From: Sitta carolinensis | Taxonomy: Eukaryota > Chordata > Aves > Passeriformes > Sittidae | Length of the DNA stretch: 64,000 nt | Direction of reading: 5' to 3' | NCBI GenBank assembly: GCA_032173965.1 | Contig: CM063284.1 | Span: 130,997,125-131,061,124 of the forward strand | Part shown: positions 11,801 through 26,303 of the stretch, one piece after another | Layout of the letters: each line of letters begins with the position of its first letter | Position numbering within the stretch: position 1 is the first letter of the stretch | Program-made: the position numbers and the translations under genes | The notes under the pieces: model-generated | The model's database searches: none | The model's input: the letters and a program-made list of their open reading frames with translations, nothing else | What the model was told of the DNA's origin: nothing

Positions 11801-14800
11801 ACTTTTTGTTCAAAGGAGATGTTTTTTAAATTCACTCACAGCCGAAAACAGCTGAGATTTGGGCATTTTCTAATTTATGCTCTGTAGGTGAATTAATCTT
11901 TCTGATGAATAACAGTCCACCTTGGCTAAAATATGAATACTGTTGTGGTCCATCTTCACTCTGGCTGATTCACAATTTGGAGTGGAAAAGACATCAAAAT
12001 TTGGTGGTTTTTTGACTTCAAGACCAATAAAACCTTGGAGTTGTGGGGTATTTTCTGTTCATTAAAAATGAACTCTCTGCACATGAAATTACAGTTCTTT
12101 CCCTTCAAAGTTCTGTGAAGATACTTCTAGAAAATAACATTAAGGGGAAATACTAGAACAGGTTAGTACAAAAACTGCCCTGTATGGTAATACCATGAGC
12201 CTGAAAACAGGTAATATGTTCCAGACTTTTGGAAGTGTTGAGTTTGTTGGGTTTTTTTCCTCTAAGAGAAAGGGTGCAAAGTAATTTTAATAAAGTGTCT
12301 AATTTATTCTTAATTCAAATTAATTTTCTTATGGCTACAAATAATATGCCCTACTGGAATTGACTAGACAAAATACTGCGGAAAAGGTCCCATCCCCCTT
12401 CATTTTCCTGAACAGAAATCTACACAAATCTCACAGATTCTGCTTCTGTAGCTGATGCTTACTGAGCCTTTAGTACAAGTAATTAGGAGTCATCCCTCAT
12501 GAAACAGTTGGAAGCTAGTGAAATGTCAGAGGCTTTCCCTCCATGTTCAATTTTATTACAAATTCATGTACTATCCTCTCAATTTTGCTTAGTAGATACA
12601 ATTAATGACAGTGAAGACTTCTCAGGGTATAAATTAGGGTTTAAATTTGAAGTAATGCCAGTGGCTTAAAAAAGACAGTTTACTGATAACTGTCTTCAAA
12701 CTGCACAATATATCAATTATTTACTTTCTCATCTGTCAACTCTGGCTCTAGATTTGATACATGGTTTAAACGGCATCTCTTTGGTAAGGAAATTGCATCA
12801 GAACTTAGTTGTATAAAACAGTTCTCTGCACTTCAAGTGAATGAACTTTGAAACCAAAACTGTCTTTTAAATACCCATTGCCCCCAAATATTTTTTTCCA
12901 AATACCTTTTCTTTAAAGTCAATTTCAGTTTCTGTCCCTAATAATATACATATTCTCAATCCACTCAACTGAAATAAATCAGAGCAGGGAGGTCTCACTC
13001 TTTTTACAGGTACTAAAGTCATCAAAAATAGTGATTTAAAAAGTCAATACAGCAATTGTATACAATAAGTTTGAGATAATTATATTCAAGAATGAAAAAT
13101 AAATTTTTGAGAAAATGAAACATCTCTAGGGAAATGGGATGCACATGATAAAATAGCAAGAAGTGCAAATAGGAGGATGAGAAATTCTTACCTATGCCCA
13201 AGGAAGGTAGTGTCAAGTACCTGAATCACTTAAATATTCTAGTAGCTGAAAAAAAAGAAATGAGAAGCTGAAGATAAAAATGTCTGTATTCAGTATATCT
13301 ATATAAAAATATGAAATCCATAATCCAGGAAACCCTGCAGTTGTCTCAGATGTTACAGGACCAAGAGGTGGGCCACAATGATGGCAGGCTTGGAAGTTTA
13401 AAGCAGCTTTGTGCAAACTTGAGCCAGCTGAATGGAAGAAATGCATAACTTATGGGTTCATTGTCTTTCATCACCCGGGAAGGTGAAAACTGGCTGATCT
13501 CAGTGCGCTTATATTAGAATTTTGGTTCAAGAGAAATTTGGAACAACAGTCCCGGATACAAGAAAATTGTTGGGTGAAGCTGTGGTTGGAAACTGCAGTA
13601 TGTATCTGCAGCAGTACACTGCTTTATCACAAAATAGGGCTTTTCATGTTTTTCCTTTTGCTAAGGATCATTTCATGCAGTCAATGCTGTGTCTTTCATC
13701 AAAGTTTACTGTAAAGCTTGAAATCGATGGTCACCAAGATTTCCCCTGAGCAAGTTTTCTTTGCAATGAATCTTCTCTACAAACTTCTCTACAAATTTCA
13801 TGCCCAAAAAACTTACCCTTGAATATGTCTTCTAGGAGAAAATTATGTTCTTGCAACCACAGATGTGGATTATTTGTATTACATACAAGGATTCCTAACT
13901 GAAGAAATAAAGAAAGCAAACCCAACTGTTTTGCTGTTTCTCCAGCCTTTTGAGGTCCGTGCCTCTGTGGAACCTCAGCAGCAGCCTGGGAACAGCAGGT
14001 GAAAGGGAAACTGCTGCATGGAGAGTGTAGGCAAGGCTTGTCAGTCAATTGCTGTGCTGTGCTATTTGCCTTTTGTATGTTGCTATAAATTCAGGATCCC
14101 AACATCACATTCAGAGAAGCCTTCCAAAAACCAAAGGGCATTCATGTTTTACCTCCCTTAATAAAGGATGTTCTGAAATGTTCAAACTTGCCTTCCCTCC
14201 CTGCAAAGGGCTTTATGTGTGTGATGTCTAATGCTTTAGGTTACTTCTAACACATTCATGTAAACAAGAGGAATAGAATCTCACCAACAATTGTTTTTGT
14301 ACTTTAATATTTAGAAAAAAATGATCACACATTTTTGTACATGATTGAAGCAAAGGTTCTGCACAGATAAAGTGAGACATTTCCTGGCAAAGGAAGGTGT
14401 GGTTCCATGAGATAAAAGGAAGGTGTGTGTTTTCTCAGTACTGAATTTGCCTGAAGATATGTCTTACAACAAATTTCCCCTTAATGTTGTAAGGATCCAT
14501 AAATTCAGGTCAATTTAAATAGCCAGACAGTCTGCATTTTAAATAATGGTTTTCTTGATAAATAGAAAAAAATCTCAGAGAGCTCTGATGTATCAAGTCC
14601 TTTGAAAGTCTCTTAGTGGCAGTTAATAAAAAGAACTTCTAAATCAACACATGAGTTTCCTGGAAGCCAATGGTAATTCATTAAATCAGAAATACTCTAA
14701 TGCAAGCTCGCATCCCTAAAAGTGTTCAAGCATTCACATCATGATCACTTTGTGTCTGGGGAAAAAACATGATCAAAACTTCTGTGAAGAAAATCAATGT

Positions 14801-17419
14801 CTTGTAACACGCTAATTTCTTCAAAACAAGAGTTTTCACAAGAAATAGAAAATCATTCCCTCAAAATAACTATATTACTGGCACCCCTTCACAAAAAGCT
14901 GCATTTTTCTCCCTAACTGGCTGCAGAGGGAAAGATTGTTTCATTTGGTCTTGAGAAAAGCCCACTGCTATCTTTCCTTTGTAATATGTGAAATGAAAGG
15001 ACTGTGCCTGGCACAAGGACAATGCACTGCAGATTGTTTTTCATTGTATTGTTAAAAGTCTTTATTTCCAACCTGTCCCCATTTCCTAGACCTGACTACC
15101 AAAGCTCAACAAGACCTCGAACCAAACAAGGATTTAACACAACAGCAACAATGAAAACACAACTGTATTTTAAGACTTCAAAATACTTTTATTCCCTCTT
15201 TCAAACAGTTTATTTATTTATTTACCTTTAAACACAGGCAACCTCTAAGGTTGAAGCTGTTTATATCAAGAAACTCCTCTTCATCCCCATCTTACAGAAA
15301 AGCTTTTTGAATGTTTGATATAAACCATAACATATTTATGCAGCTTTGTGGTCTTTTGTTCTGGTGCTAGTTTCAGTAGCACCTGGCAAGGCTCTTGAAG
15401 TTTCCTTTTTCAGAAGGTTTTGTATCTTTTTCTCCAGCATCTTATTTCCTTTGGGTTTGGATGGTGATGCAAGAATCCCTTTAATCCTGACTGTGTCTTG
15501 GGATAAGAAATTAAATATGAAAAATATTTTAAAAGAAGAATCTGTCCCTTGAGTTTTCCCTATAGACATAAGGTGTCTGTAAGTGTGCTGTTTCTCTTGG
15601 CTTTGTGAAGAAGATGTGGTGGAACAACCATAAAGTCCCTCAGTGACTGTAGGTTGTTGCTACATGTATACCTGGTTTCATGTAAAAGCATAGGAGGTTA
15701 GGAAACCTGGTAATGAAATCAATGTTAAGGCACACAGTCAGTTACATTCAATATGGTTTCATGTTTTCTAGAGAGGAACCTATATTGTATTTTATAGAGT
15801 GCATAAACTTGGAAATGTAATGAATTCAGACATAGATCTTGAATGCATACATGTAGGATGGCTCCACTCATGACAAAATTGAAGTAAACTCTCTATTAGA
15901 TCTTCTAAACACAGGATCTTGCACCAATAGAGTGCAATACTCAAAGCTACACTGACTTCTAGAAGGTGGTATAAAATAATAATAACTTCTCTGAAATTGA
16001 AACCTAAGTCAGATTAGCTTACATTGCTAAAACTGTGTTTGCCCAAGATTTTGCACTTATTTGCACTGCAAATTTCAAGTTAGTGTGAGATTTTCTATTC
16101 CTGATAAGCCCCTAAGGTTCCCTGCTGCTACTGTGCTCGTGGTCTGTAGCACTGGCTACAGTGCTGCCATTCGTGGGCAGGTGTGCTAGTGACTGATCAC
16201 CAAACCCTGTCTGATAAGGGTGAAAAAATTCTACTATGGCAAAAAGCATTCCAAAACTGCCCCTAGTAGCACTGGGAAAGGACCACAGGTGGAATTTGCC
16301 CATTGCCTGGATTATTTCTGAAACAAGAAGAGTTGATTCCAACATTATTTATCTGAAGGGATCATTTCCAAGTGTGTTGTCCAGGCATCCAGGACTTCAA
16401 CAGCATCCAGGTGTTCGATGGTACAGCTATGGTGAAGCAGGGGTTTGGCATTTGCACTCTCCTACTTGATGGCTGGAAGTGGAAACTCTCCAAGAGACCA
16501 CAGAAATGTGCAAATGTCGTTTGCACTGAGGGCAGACAGCTGTAAGGCACAAGGGTTGCTGAAGAGGATTTTTTGTGCTTCTAGCCAGGAAACTTTTCTT
16601 CCAGGAGGAAAACTGCTGCTGCTGCTGCTTTGGCTCCGCAAGAGGATGTAGTGACAGCAGTGGGTCCTGCCCTAGTCCTGAGATAACCTGTGATAACACT
16701 GTGACAGATCAGCTGGTAAAGCAATACTGTGACGTGCACTCATGTGAGAGACCACCCCAATCTACTCTTTCATAATCTGGAAACTATTCCTTGGCATGGT
16801 TTCTTCTCCAGCACTGGTAGAGGACTCTACCCTGTACAATTTTGTACACAGAGATGGAAATGAGTAGAAACACGTACTTCAGATTAATCTTTGTTTACTG
16901 TTTGTTTTTTTTAATAGGAAAGCAGTTACACAGGATCTTCAAGGACAACTCTTATGATATTAAAAGAAATAAAGCTTATTTGTTGCTGGAATAAAAAGAT
17001 CTGGGTGTGAAAGTATTTCACAGGTCACACCAGGCTGGGAGAAGGGGTGGTTACTGAGAACCACATAGAGACAAACCTATTTAGCTCTGTTAAACTAGTG
17101 TTAATAAAGTGCATATTAAAGTACACTGTATTTGTATGATGATGTAATATGTGGGGGGTTATATCAAACATATTAAAGAGAAAACACAGATTTTGCTTGC
17201 AAATGAATATTTCAAAGAATGTAATGTTTTTGATCCTGTGAGAAAATTCATTAGATATATAAAGGAATTGTCTGGAGGCACATTCCTGTCTTACAGTTAC
17301 TTAAGAGGGGTTGTGAACTCTAAAAAATCAGATCACACAATCTGAGAAATTACTAATTGTTTTTAAATTAAAGTCGAGGCCCAGTGTTTTGTTAGCAAAT
17401 AAAAAATAAGTTTATGGGG
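8859..17419. other. Intergenic, no gene recognised
   Basis: Mostly AT-rich unique-looking sequence. I see no convincing exon, RNA gene or transposon. A small direct duplication of a 13-base unit ('cttctctacaaa') lies near 13765-13795, and a short CTG run lies at 16613-16630. Open frames over 100 codons (for example 10009-10335 minus and 13731-14048 minus) show no family motif. Confidence 0.45.
16613..16630. repeat. Short (CTG)n microsatellite
   Basis: About five CTG triplets in a row within an otherwise mixed sequence. The antisense frame reads poly-Gln, but nothing else suggests coding. Confidence 0.7.
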
Positions 17420-17489
17420 TTTTTTTTTGTTTTGTTTTGTTTTTTTTTGTTTGTTTGTTTTTTTTTGTTGTTGTTGGTTTTTTTTTTTT
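17420..17489. repeat. T-rich low-complexity tract
   Basis: About 70 bases of almost pure T interrupted by G at intervals of 3-9 bases (TTTTG, TTTG and TTG blocks). It looks like a degenerate poly(T) or a microsatellite mosaic. Confidence 0.85.
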
Positions 17490-20400
17490 GATGTATAGGA
17501 CAAAAGTAGTTGGAAGTAGTTTGATTGAACTAGCAGACTTTTTTCCACATGTAAGAGTCAGTGTATAAAGCAGACAAAATAGGTTTTGGAAGAAGTAAAC
17601 TGGTGGGGACAAGTGCTGTGAAAAGGAGTCCGAACAGAGAGATGGAACTGAGTTTATTCATCTGCTTCATTTAGTCCTCCCAGCTACAGATTCCTGTTTT
17701 CAGGTAAATAGAGCTGTACTTTAAGAACCTTTCTGTCTTTGTTGTTCCCTATATGAGCAGGGACAAGCTACAGAGCAGGGCAGAGCTTTCAGCAGCAGTT
17801 CTGTTCAGCTGGACCAGCACCATGTCTGGATGGTTTTTCTTATACAAATCAGAAGAAGAGAATTTCCTTTCTACCTTCTGTTTGGCTTTTTCTCATATCA
17901 AAGTTATCAAGGGACATAAAAGCATCTGCTCAAAGGACAATAAGTTACTGCCAGTGGGAAAAAATAAAAAAGGCTGCAACTGGCAGCTGATCACAGTGTT
18001 TAATAAAAAAAACCCTTGATTTTTATTCTTCTTGCACTGGGTGATAGATGTTGCAAAAATTGCAGAATTTTGATTTCTTTCAGTCTCTTTTACAGCATTT
18101 CAGAAAAAGAACAGCACAGACCCCTCCAGTTGCCCTTCACCAAGGGAGGCCTATATCTCTGTGCATCATCTAAGAATTATTGCATTGACAGCTATCAATA
18201 CAATTCTCAAGCAAAGAAGCTTTCCTTAACACAATCTCCTAGAATTCAGGTATTTTCAAAATGTTTCTCAGTTATTGAATGGCCTACATATTTGAAAACA
18301 ATTTTGAGATTTTAATTCATTCAAGAAGTAGAACTGCAGACTGAACTGAATGTACTGCAGAACTGAACATACTGCAGAAATTTTCTTGGCCTGTGTAGCA
18401 GTTGGAAATACAGGCAGGTCCTGTTGGAGATGTATCAAAATACATGCACCCATATCTAGGCAGCAACTGCCAAATGAATGCCATATTCTTCAAAGAACAA
18501 GCAGTATTAATTATAATTAAGTAAATGGACTCAGTGTGTGTTAATAATCCCAAATGTTGAAAATTATCTGGAACCTGGTGTCCAGAGTGAATATTTTTGG
18601 TTGACTGGCTATGCCTTATTCCACACTCAGGAATGCCAAGCAACTGACCTGGTAAAAGTTTTTGTTCCCACTCACCCTCTCCAACTTCTGACAACATTGT
18701 CTGTTTGATTGTTTGTTTTCTAATTGTTTCTAACATATTAATTCCATTAGGGAGGTATTGGCAGAATTAACCCAGTCATGTCTTTTCATAGCAATCCTGC
18801 CAAAATACACTGAAAGTTGAAGTAATTTAAAACAATAAACTTTTGTCCTTTCATCTCCTTCCCACAGCTGCACTCAAAATTAGAGTAGAACTGCAGGTCC
18901 TAATTATTGTAATAAGCTGTAATTCAGGTAGAAACCTGTGAGTCACTAGTAACTCTCTTCCCTGGTACAGAAGTCTGTGGATACATGTGCATGTAAATGC
19001 CATGCAGAAAACCCAGAAGTAGCAGTACTGAAGTCAAGAAAGCAAGAAAGAAGAAATTATCATCCTGGGCCTGTGTTTTGTGTGCTTGCTCTATCAGGCA
19101 ACACCCAATCCAAGCAGGAGTTGCATATACAATTGGCCAAACAAAAAGTGAGCAGATCTCCCAATTTGCACCTGACCTCCAGAGCCAGCCTGTCTTTGTC
19201 ACTCAAAAAAACATTTCATTAACTTCTGTGGGACCTTACCCTAACCTTAACATCAAGCCTTGTGCTTTAAAGCTGAAACTGTAGTTAAATATCCACTAGC
19301 TGTTTGTTATTGGGGTTTTTTTTGGGTTTTTTAACTAACACACAAGAAATACTGACTAGAATTATAAAATGCCATCGATATAAACACTGTTTTGAAAATG
19401 AGTGAAAATAAATTGCAGTGCAAGCTTCACACTGTGTACTTCCCCACTTGCACAGTACATGCCTATAAAGAGAAATTGCTGTAGAATGACTTTCTGCAGA
19501 ATAGCTTTATTTTCATGCATTGGTAGAGGTTCATCATCTCTTCCTGGGCTGTGTTACTTTCCACCCATATGAATCCTTTTCAATTTGTAATTTCAGCAGG
19601 ATCCAGTTCTAGTTTCATTTGTCAAGATGCTCCCTTTTTTGAAATGATCTGTTAGTGAAATATCCCTACAAGATGATTTAAAATTAATTAGCCAGATACC
19701 AGCTCATATTCTTATATGCAAATGGGTAAGTTCAAAACTGCATACTCTGTGTAACATAAATATCCATAAATGGATGTAAGAATGCAATTTGATTACATAC
19801 CAGTTCAAATAGCAAAGATGTTACCACTGGACCCAATGGAAGTTTTCCGCATGAATCATTTTCTTTTTTTTCCCCAAAGGATTTGTGAAGAGAATTCAAC
19901 TTCTAATGTTTGGAAGAGAAGGGGAATGCCCCAAACCATTTATGTATTTTCACATTTGACACTTACATGGGGTTGTTCTTTCTCTTTTTCTTCCCCATCT
20001 TTCTTCTGACACTGAATACAACAGTGTAAATCTTTGGTCTGTGAGATTCCACTCTCTTTTATTCCCCTCACTAACTTTTCAAACAATGAGGAAGTAGAAG
20101 AGAAAGTTGAAAGGTAAAACTCCTCGATATTATATGAGCTAATGCATTCAGGAGACAACTCACAAATTCATTTTCAGACTGTTTTTAATATATATTGGTG
20201 TGTGGGATTTTCTTTTCAGATGTTACATTTCTTTAAATTTTTCCATTATATTTTTTTCCTTTATTCAGCTCACCCTTTTGACAGTGTCTTGAAATATTGA
20301 AAAATAGCCTAGTATTAAATTATGTTACGGTAAAATTACAAATATAATAGAATACATTACCAGTACACTTAGAATAACAGCAAATCTCTACATTTTAAAC

Positions 20401-23400
20401 TATGTTTCAATCATATTTACAGATGTGATTTGAGTTCCTCTTGATAGGCTATACTTTTCCCTGTTTGTCATCATGTACTGCTTGTTTGCAGCCTGTAATT
20501 ACCAGGTATGATCAGCTGAAGGGTGGTTCTGAGCACAGAGCAGCTGGAGCTCATGGCAGGTTCTCCAATGCTTGAGCAGTGACAAATTTCAAGCTATTCC
20601 TGTTAACTTTGCTCAGTATCCAATTCACTTTCTATTTTGACTGGGTGAAAAATATCCCAAACCGCTGTCAAAACCCTCTGCCCAGCCTCTCCTCCTCTCT
20701 CTGTTGGACTCCCTCTCTGGACAGACACTGCGGGAGAGACTGACCTGTCCTGGGACTAAACACCTGCACCCTCAGATCATGCCAAGACCATGCTGGCACA
20801 AGCTAATTCCTGGGTTTTTACAGGAGTCTGTGCCCTTTGTGCACAGCATGGTGTATTTCCATAGATCTCCATCACAGCTTATGCTTTTCTGGTATATTGT
20901 AATTTCTGGTGTAACAATAACCTTTTTCAGTTTAACTCAGGAAAACAACCCAGTTGAAAGGCTGTCTAAATTCCTTTAGAAATACTGGTAGATTAAATCA
21001 AAAGCCAGAGTGCTGATTTATCCTGAAGGTGAAACAGGAAAGGGACACAAGCTGCCTTCCCATCCTCAGCTAAGGTGCTGGGCACGCAGACCCACTCAGA
21101 AGGGCTTGTCTCACCACCACTGCCACCAGCAGAGGCAAAGCTTTTAGCTGCAGCTGCTCCGGGAAGTGGATTCCTTGTATCCAAGTTCTAGAAAACTAAG
21201 GAATACATTTATGAGCAGGGATTGTGCCTAGAGGGCTGAGCTAGACCATAACCAGTTGAGGGCATGCAGTGTCCAAACTGCTCCTTCTAGGTTCGACCAG
21301 AACAACCTCCCTAAAAAACCCTTCTTCTCAGTGTTCTCCTTCCTGAGTCTCTCTGGCCTATGGAGTGGAAGCAGGACCTCAGCAGCATCCCCCCATCTGG
21401 GCCTTCAGGCAGTTTTGGTGCTGTCTGAGGTGACAGTCTCCATCCATGCCCCTCTTGTCACTGCCTGAACTTGCGTTTGTGCTCCTGCAGGTTTGCACAG
21501 ATGTCTGCACTGCACAAAATAATGTCATACCTCGAGCCTTTTTTTCCATTGACTGACCAAAGACGCTGCTGAGGTTTCAGCTCTCACCCTTCTCCAGCTG
21601 GCAGCAGGCCAAGAGGAGATTGGAAATGTCTCTCTCTCCTCAGCTTGTTGGCTTCACCAGCACTGAATCACTGGAGGTCTGGAAAAGGAGACCTGGCGAG
21701 CAAGGACATGCCAATGGTCCAAAACCTACTGCCACCCACAGAGGCTGTTCTGTCCACCAGAGAAGAACAAATATGGAATTTTGAGATGAGATCACCTGTT
21801 CTGAGCATGCAGATTAATTAGTGCTTGGTTTTGAGATGAGACAGCTCGTTTTGTTTGTTGTATGTCACCACTGGAGTTTTCAGCATTTGAGTTAATCAGA
21901 AGAATGAGAAGGGAAGGCCAGTCTGTCTCAACAGGAATCAGAGATTTCAGAAGGATAGTCCATATGTAAACCTAGCTGCTGTTGGGGTACATCTGCATTC
22001 TGACTTCTGTTTATTCACAACCAGGGACTAGAGGCTGGTGGGCAATCTTGCAGAGCTGGCCATCTCCTACCTTTTGTGGTGCAGGCATAATTCCACTGAG
22101 GTAGCTCATGCGAAGCTTCTGTGGCAAAGGGGAGGCCAAAAAGGCAGAGTCTGTCATAACACCCTCAAGAGCATGATGAAGACAATGTGTTTGGTTTGGC
22201 CCCTGGGGCACTGCAGAGACACTCTCAGAGCAGTCACAGCAAAGCCAGACCAGGGTGTGGGATGTGGCTTTGGGATAGGGTAGTGAACACTTGAAAGAAT
22301 GGGTGGGATACATCATGTGTTGGAGAGGAGCTGTACAAATGAGAAACAAGAGCCCTCTGTTTTCTTAGTACTGTTACAAGTTCTGCAGAAGGTGAGCTCC
22401 TTCTAATGCATCTTGCAATGAAATGCTGATGAAGTATTTTGGAAACAAGCTCAGCCAAAATACCTGGGAACTAGGAAATCCTTATCAACAGATCAAATTT
22501 TTACTTCACTGTCTGTTTTAGCACCCAGATAGCTTGTATTTTCTTGACGTATTGATGGAGAAATATGGATGAGGCACTGGAGGCAGACATAGTTGCAGGT
22601 GGGAAGTTTAGCCAGGTGGCCAGCAGATGTGTGTTCACTTCTGCTCCATCCTCTGCTGTGCAGGCCCTCCTTCCTCCACTGGACACACCTCAAAGCAGAG
22701 CTATGAGGCTCAAGTCTTTACTACTGGTAGAAAACCACACTAAATTCATTTCATGTCTGTGGGATGCCAGGGACCTTCACTGTTCTGTGAACAATACAAG
22801 TGGTGGCTGTATTGGGCTGCCTGAAAGGTGGGTTGGTCATTTACAACCAGAATTGATTACAAGGGATTTTCACCTCTGAGAACAGTTGGGGATTAAGTAA
22901 ATAATGTATTCTCCTAGTTCTTCTTTGGTATAATACATAATTGTAGGCTGGCAGAGACATCCCTGCAACAGCCACCTACCTCTGTCTGAGCCTGGATTCA
23001 TTTCTGTGATGTGACATGATCCCTACTGACCCCACAGGGGCCATAATTAGCAACATAGCAGTTAATCGTCTTTCATAGATGGGAAGAGACCTCTGGGTGA
23101 GGCCAGGAGGCTGCAAAATGCTTTTGGGCATCTTCAAGGCAAAAAATGTTAAAGCATTTGCTGTTATCTGCTGGTAAATAATAAGGGGACAGAGAAAGAA
23201 CATAAAACAGGGAAGGCAGGGAAAACTACTAGTGTTAGCGAGAAATGCATGAGGAAATAAATAGGTGGGGTGTTATTAACAGATACACCGAAAGTCCAAA
23301 GCCTAGAAATCCCTTCGTTATCCAGTTTAAGGCATCAAAAAGCTGTGGCTAAAATGTGAGATATCAGCCTAACAGGGCTGTTTATACAGACTTCTCTAAA

Positions 23401-24029
23401 TAGTTCTCCAGTCAGATCTTTTGCTTCTGCAAAATCTTTCCCTTGTGTTTTTATTCCTTTAATCTTAAAGGACACACTGCCATTTTCCAGTCTGTAAATA
23501 AAACTCACTATGATAAAGGTCACAAGCTCAATCTCCAGGAAGAATTACCCTGTAGTGAAAGGTAAAGCCCATTTGGGGGTTGCCAGTGCTGCCCTTTGCA
23601 TCCACTGATACCAAGGCGCGATGGACGCAGCCCAGCTCCCTGCAACTGTTGAACTTCCATCAATACCTGATCTTCCCCCAGCCATTATCCTGTGCCACAA
23701 AAAGAGGACTTTTGGAGATTTACTATGGGGTCAGGAGAGAGCTTTGTGGTGGGCAAAGCTACAGTGGGCATTTGCTGCTGTGATAAAAACGTCCCTCACA
23801 GGGTGGGCGTGCACGGTGCATGTGTGTGTACTCAAACATCTTGGTCCCTCCACTCAAAAGCCAGCTCTGTTGGCAACTCCTGCCTGAATTCCACAAGAAA
23901 ATATTTGGCAAATCACATGCTGACATGTTTATCTTGTTAGCTGTCAGGATGAGTAAGTGCGAAAGCGGAATGCTATCATTCAGCTTGAATGGAGCAATAG
24001 CTACCACTCATGAAATCTGACAGAATAAA

Positions 24030-24345
24030 TACATTTTCACACATGATTTTTGTCAGACTCATATTAATCCTTTGTTCAGCCTCTGTCCTAAGTGACTTTA
24101 AATAGACCTGTGCTCACTGGCAACCCCAAACTCCAGCTCAGCGCTCACACGGTGACTCGGCACAACCCAGAGATGACAAAGCGATACTGTTGCGTGCTCA
24201 TAAATGACAGATTGAGTTAGCTTCTGCCCTGGCATATATACATTTACATGTCTTCTAACATCTAATTTCACTGAAGTGTCCCACGGAAAACTCATATTTG
24301 GACTTTTAATGCTAATCCAATAAAAAAGCAATGCAACCATTTCAA
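24030..24345. promoter_or_regulatory. Candidate conserved non-coding element
   Basis: A GC-balanced, non-repetitive stretch dense in motifs often seen in vertebrate enhancers: 'cattaatcc'-like and 'taatgctaatcc' homeobox/bicoid-type sites, 'ataaatgacag', and a CCAAT-type 'ccaataaaaa'. No ORF or repeat explains it. This is pattern-based inference; conservation was not measured. Confidence 0.25.
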
Positions 24346-26283
24346 GACAGTTACGGCATCAGCAACCCCCTGCCTGCTTTCAGGCAGACATTCATGGGAA
24401 CTCCTCGTGGGAGTTCACACAGTGTGAGAAAATAGCGAGTGCGTTGAATCTCATTCTGTGGCACAAATATTTCAGTGTGTTAGAGTACCTCAGAGCAAAG
24501 AAATCTCTGAAACATCAACATTTAGTTTCCTGTTTGATCTAAGCTGGCCTTGCCTGAGGCAGAGGTCGATAACATACAGCTTTGTTGTTTGCCAGAATTA
24601 AGAACAGCAGAGCTTGTCTGACCAGCTCTCTCTCCAGCAATATCAAAGTGCCTCATTCACATTAAAAATCATCAAGCTTTGGCCCATTTCCTTTCTGATA
24701 CTGGCAGAAGTGCCAGCAGGAAAAGGAAAGGGTAGATTGAAGGTTTCCCCATCTTTGGTGTGTTTTGCTCTTTGCTTGCTGTAGAATTGCCAGCATACCC
24801 CATCCACAGCTGGAGTTTGTAAAGGAATGGCTTGAGCCATTTGGTGCAACATTTGCACATGAAGGAATAAGGTAATTAAGAACTCTGGCCAGACTTTCCA
24901 TGTTGAGCAGGTCTGAATCTCTGAACAGGATTAGTTCAGAGGTCCATGCAATCAGATCAAGTCTGGAAATCAGCACAGGCTCTGGAAAGACAGAATGGTC
25001 CCACAGCTTAAAAAATGTGAAAATCAGAAAAAATTAGAAAAATGTGGCATATCAATATGAACTGGCAGAGTGATGAAATGGGGGCTTTTAGCAGTGTTAT
25101 GCTCTATTTCAGCAGTGACAAAGATATGCCAGAGAGAACTTTTTTTATTATCAGATCACATTCAGAGCACTTTAAGGGTAAAAGACAAACACCTGAATCA
25201 AGGAAGGGCAGAAGATGGTACTGGGATCCACAGCTTCTCTCTTTCCACATCTGCAGCATCCTATGTGCATTACAGATACAGGCTGCCCGTTCCTGGTCCC
25301 TGCCTCCTTTACTGTGCAGGATGAACGATGCTGCCTAAAGCCACAGCTGTTCAATATTTATCTGCAGAGTTCAGTGTGTGGCCTTGCTGGCTGTACCACA
25401 CAGCACTGAGACCCTGCATCTCCTAGCTCCTGCAGCACATGGGGCAGCAGGGGGCCAGCAGCTCCCTTTGCTCCCTTGGCCCATGCTGGGTGCTGAAGGA
25501 GGTGGAAGAGAAGGATGTCTGTCTTCATTATTTAAAGATTTTGTCCTTTTGAAATACCATTTGATGAGAGGAGAGGCATTTGTTTTGAGAGGGAGCTTTG
25601 CTGTTTTTGTTTGGAGTGTTTTTGAACTGAATGATATGTCAGAGAAAGGGGAAGGTTTGTCCTGTTCTAAGGAGTGTATTCACATGAAGCAGAGTGCTAC
25701 AGAAATCTCTCAGAGGCTTCCCACATTCACCCACTTCAGTAAATCCATGACAGCACTGTCCCTCACATCAGCCTGATTTAAATTAGGGTAAAGTCCTGTG
25801 TAACACTGCTGTGGTAGATGACACCACAATTACCTCTTGTCCCCTTTTTCTCTCTGTTCTGAGAGAAAGGCAGTCAAATTATTCAGTTCAGCTTATGAAT
25901 TGCAGGACTGGGCAGCACCTGTAATTTCACGTCATTCAAATTAGCTTTTATCTTTCTTGACACAAATGCCAGACCCTCGTGTGCCCCTGAAGTGGCTGCC
26001 GGCAAGAAACCATGGCTGAGTGAGTTATGCCAGCAATCCTGAAGTCTGTCAGCCAGCACGGTCTTCCAGGGAAAGAGCAGGTTATGTTGGGACAGAAGAG
26101 GAACTCTTATGTGAGTTTTTATTTTTTAAGCTGAAGTGGCAATGGTTAATGCAGCTGCCTGAGTCCAGGTCAATTCTCACTCAAGATTCAAGGTTCTACC
26201 TGGAATAAACTATAAACAATAAAACCTGTTATTTTACAAAACACTGCTATGACTTATATATTTGTTCTCTTCTTCCAGTGAAA

Positions 26284-26303
26284 TTTTTTTTTTTTTTTTT
26301 TTT
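26284..26303. repeat. Poly(T) tract, 20 bases
   Basis: Uninterrupted run of 20 T, the longest homopolymer in the window. No LINE body is recognisable next to it. Confidence 0.9.

Noticed and set aside
18317..18736. 139-codon antisense frame
   Set aside because: No similarity or domain recognised. The region also has small internal duplications ('gaactgaa..tactgca') that lengthen frames.
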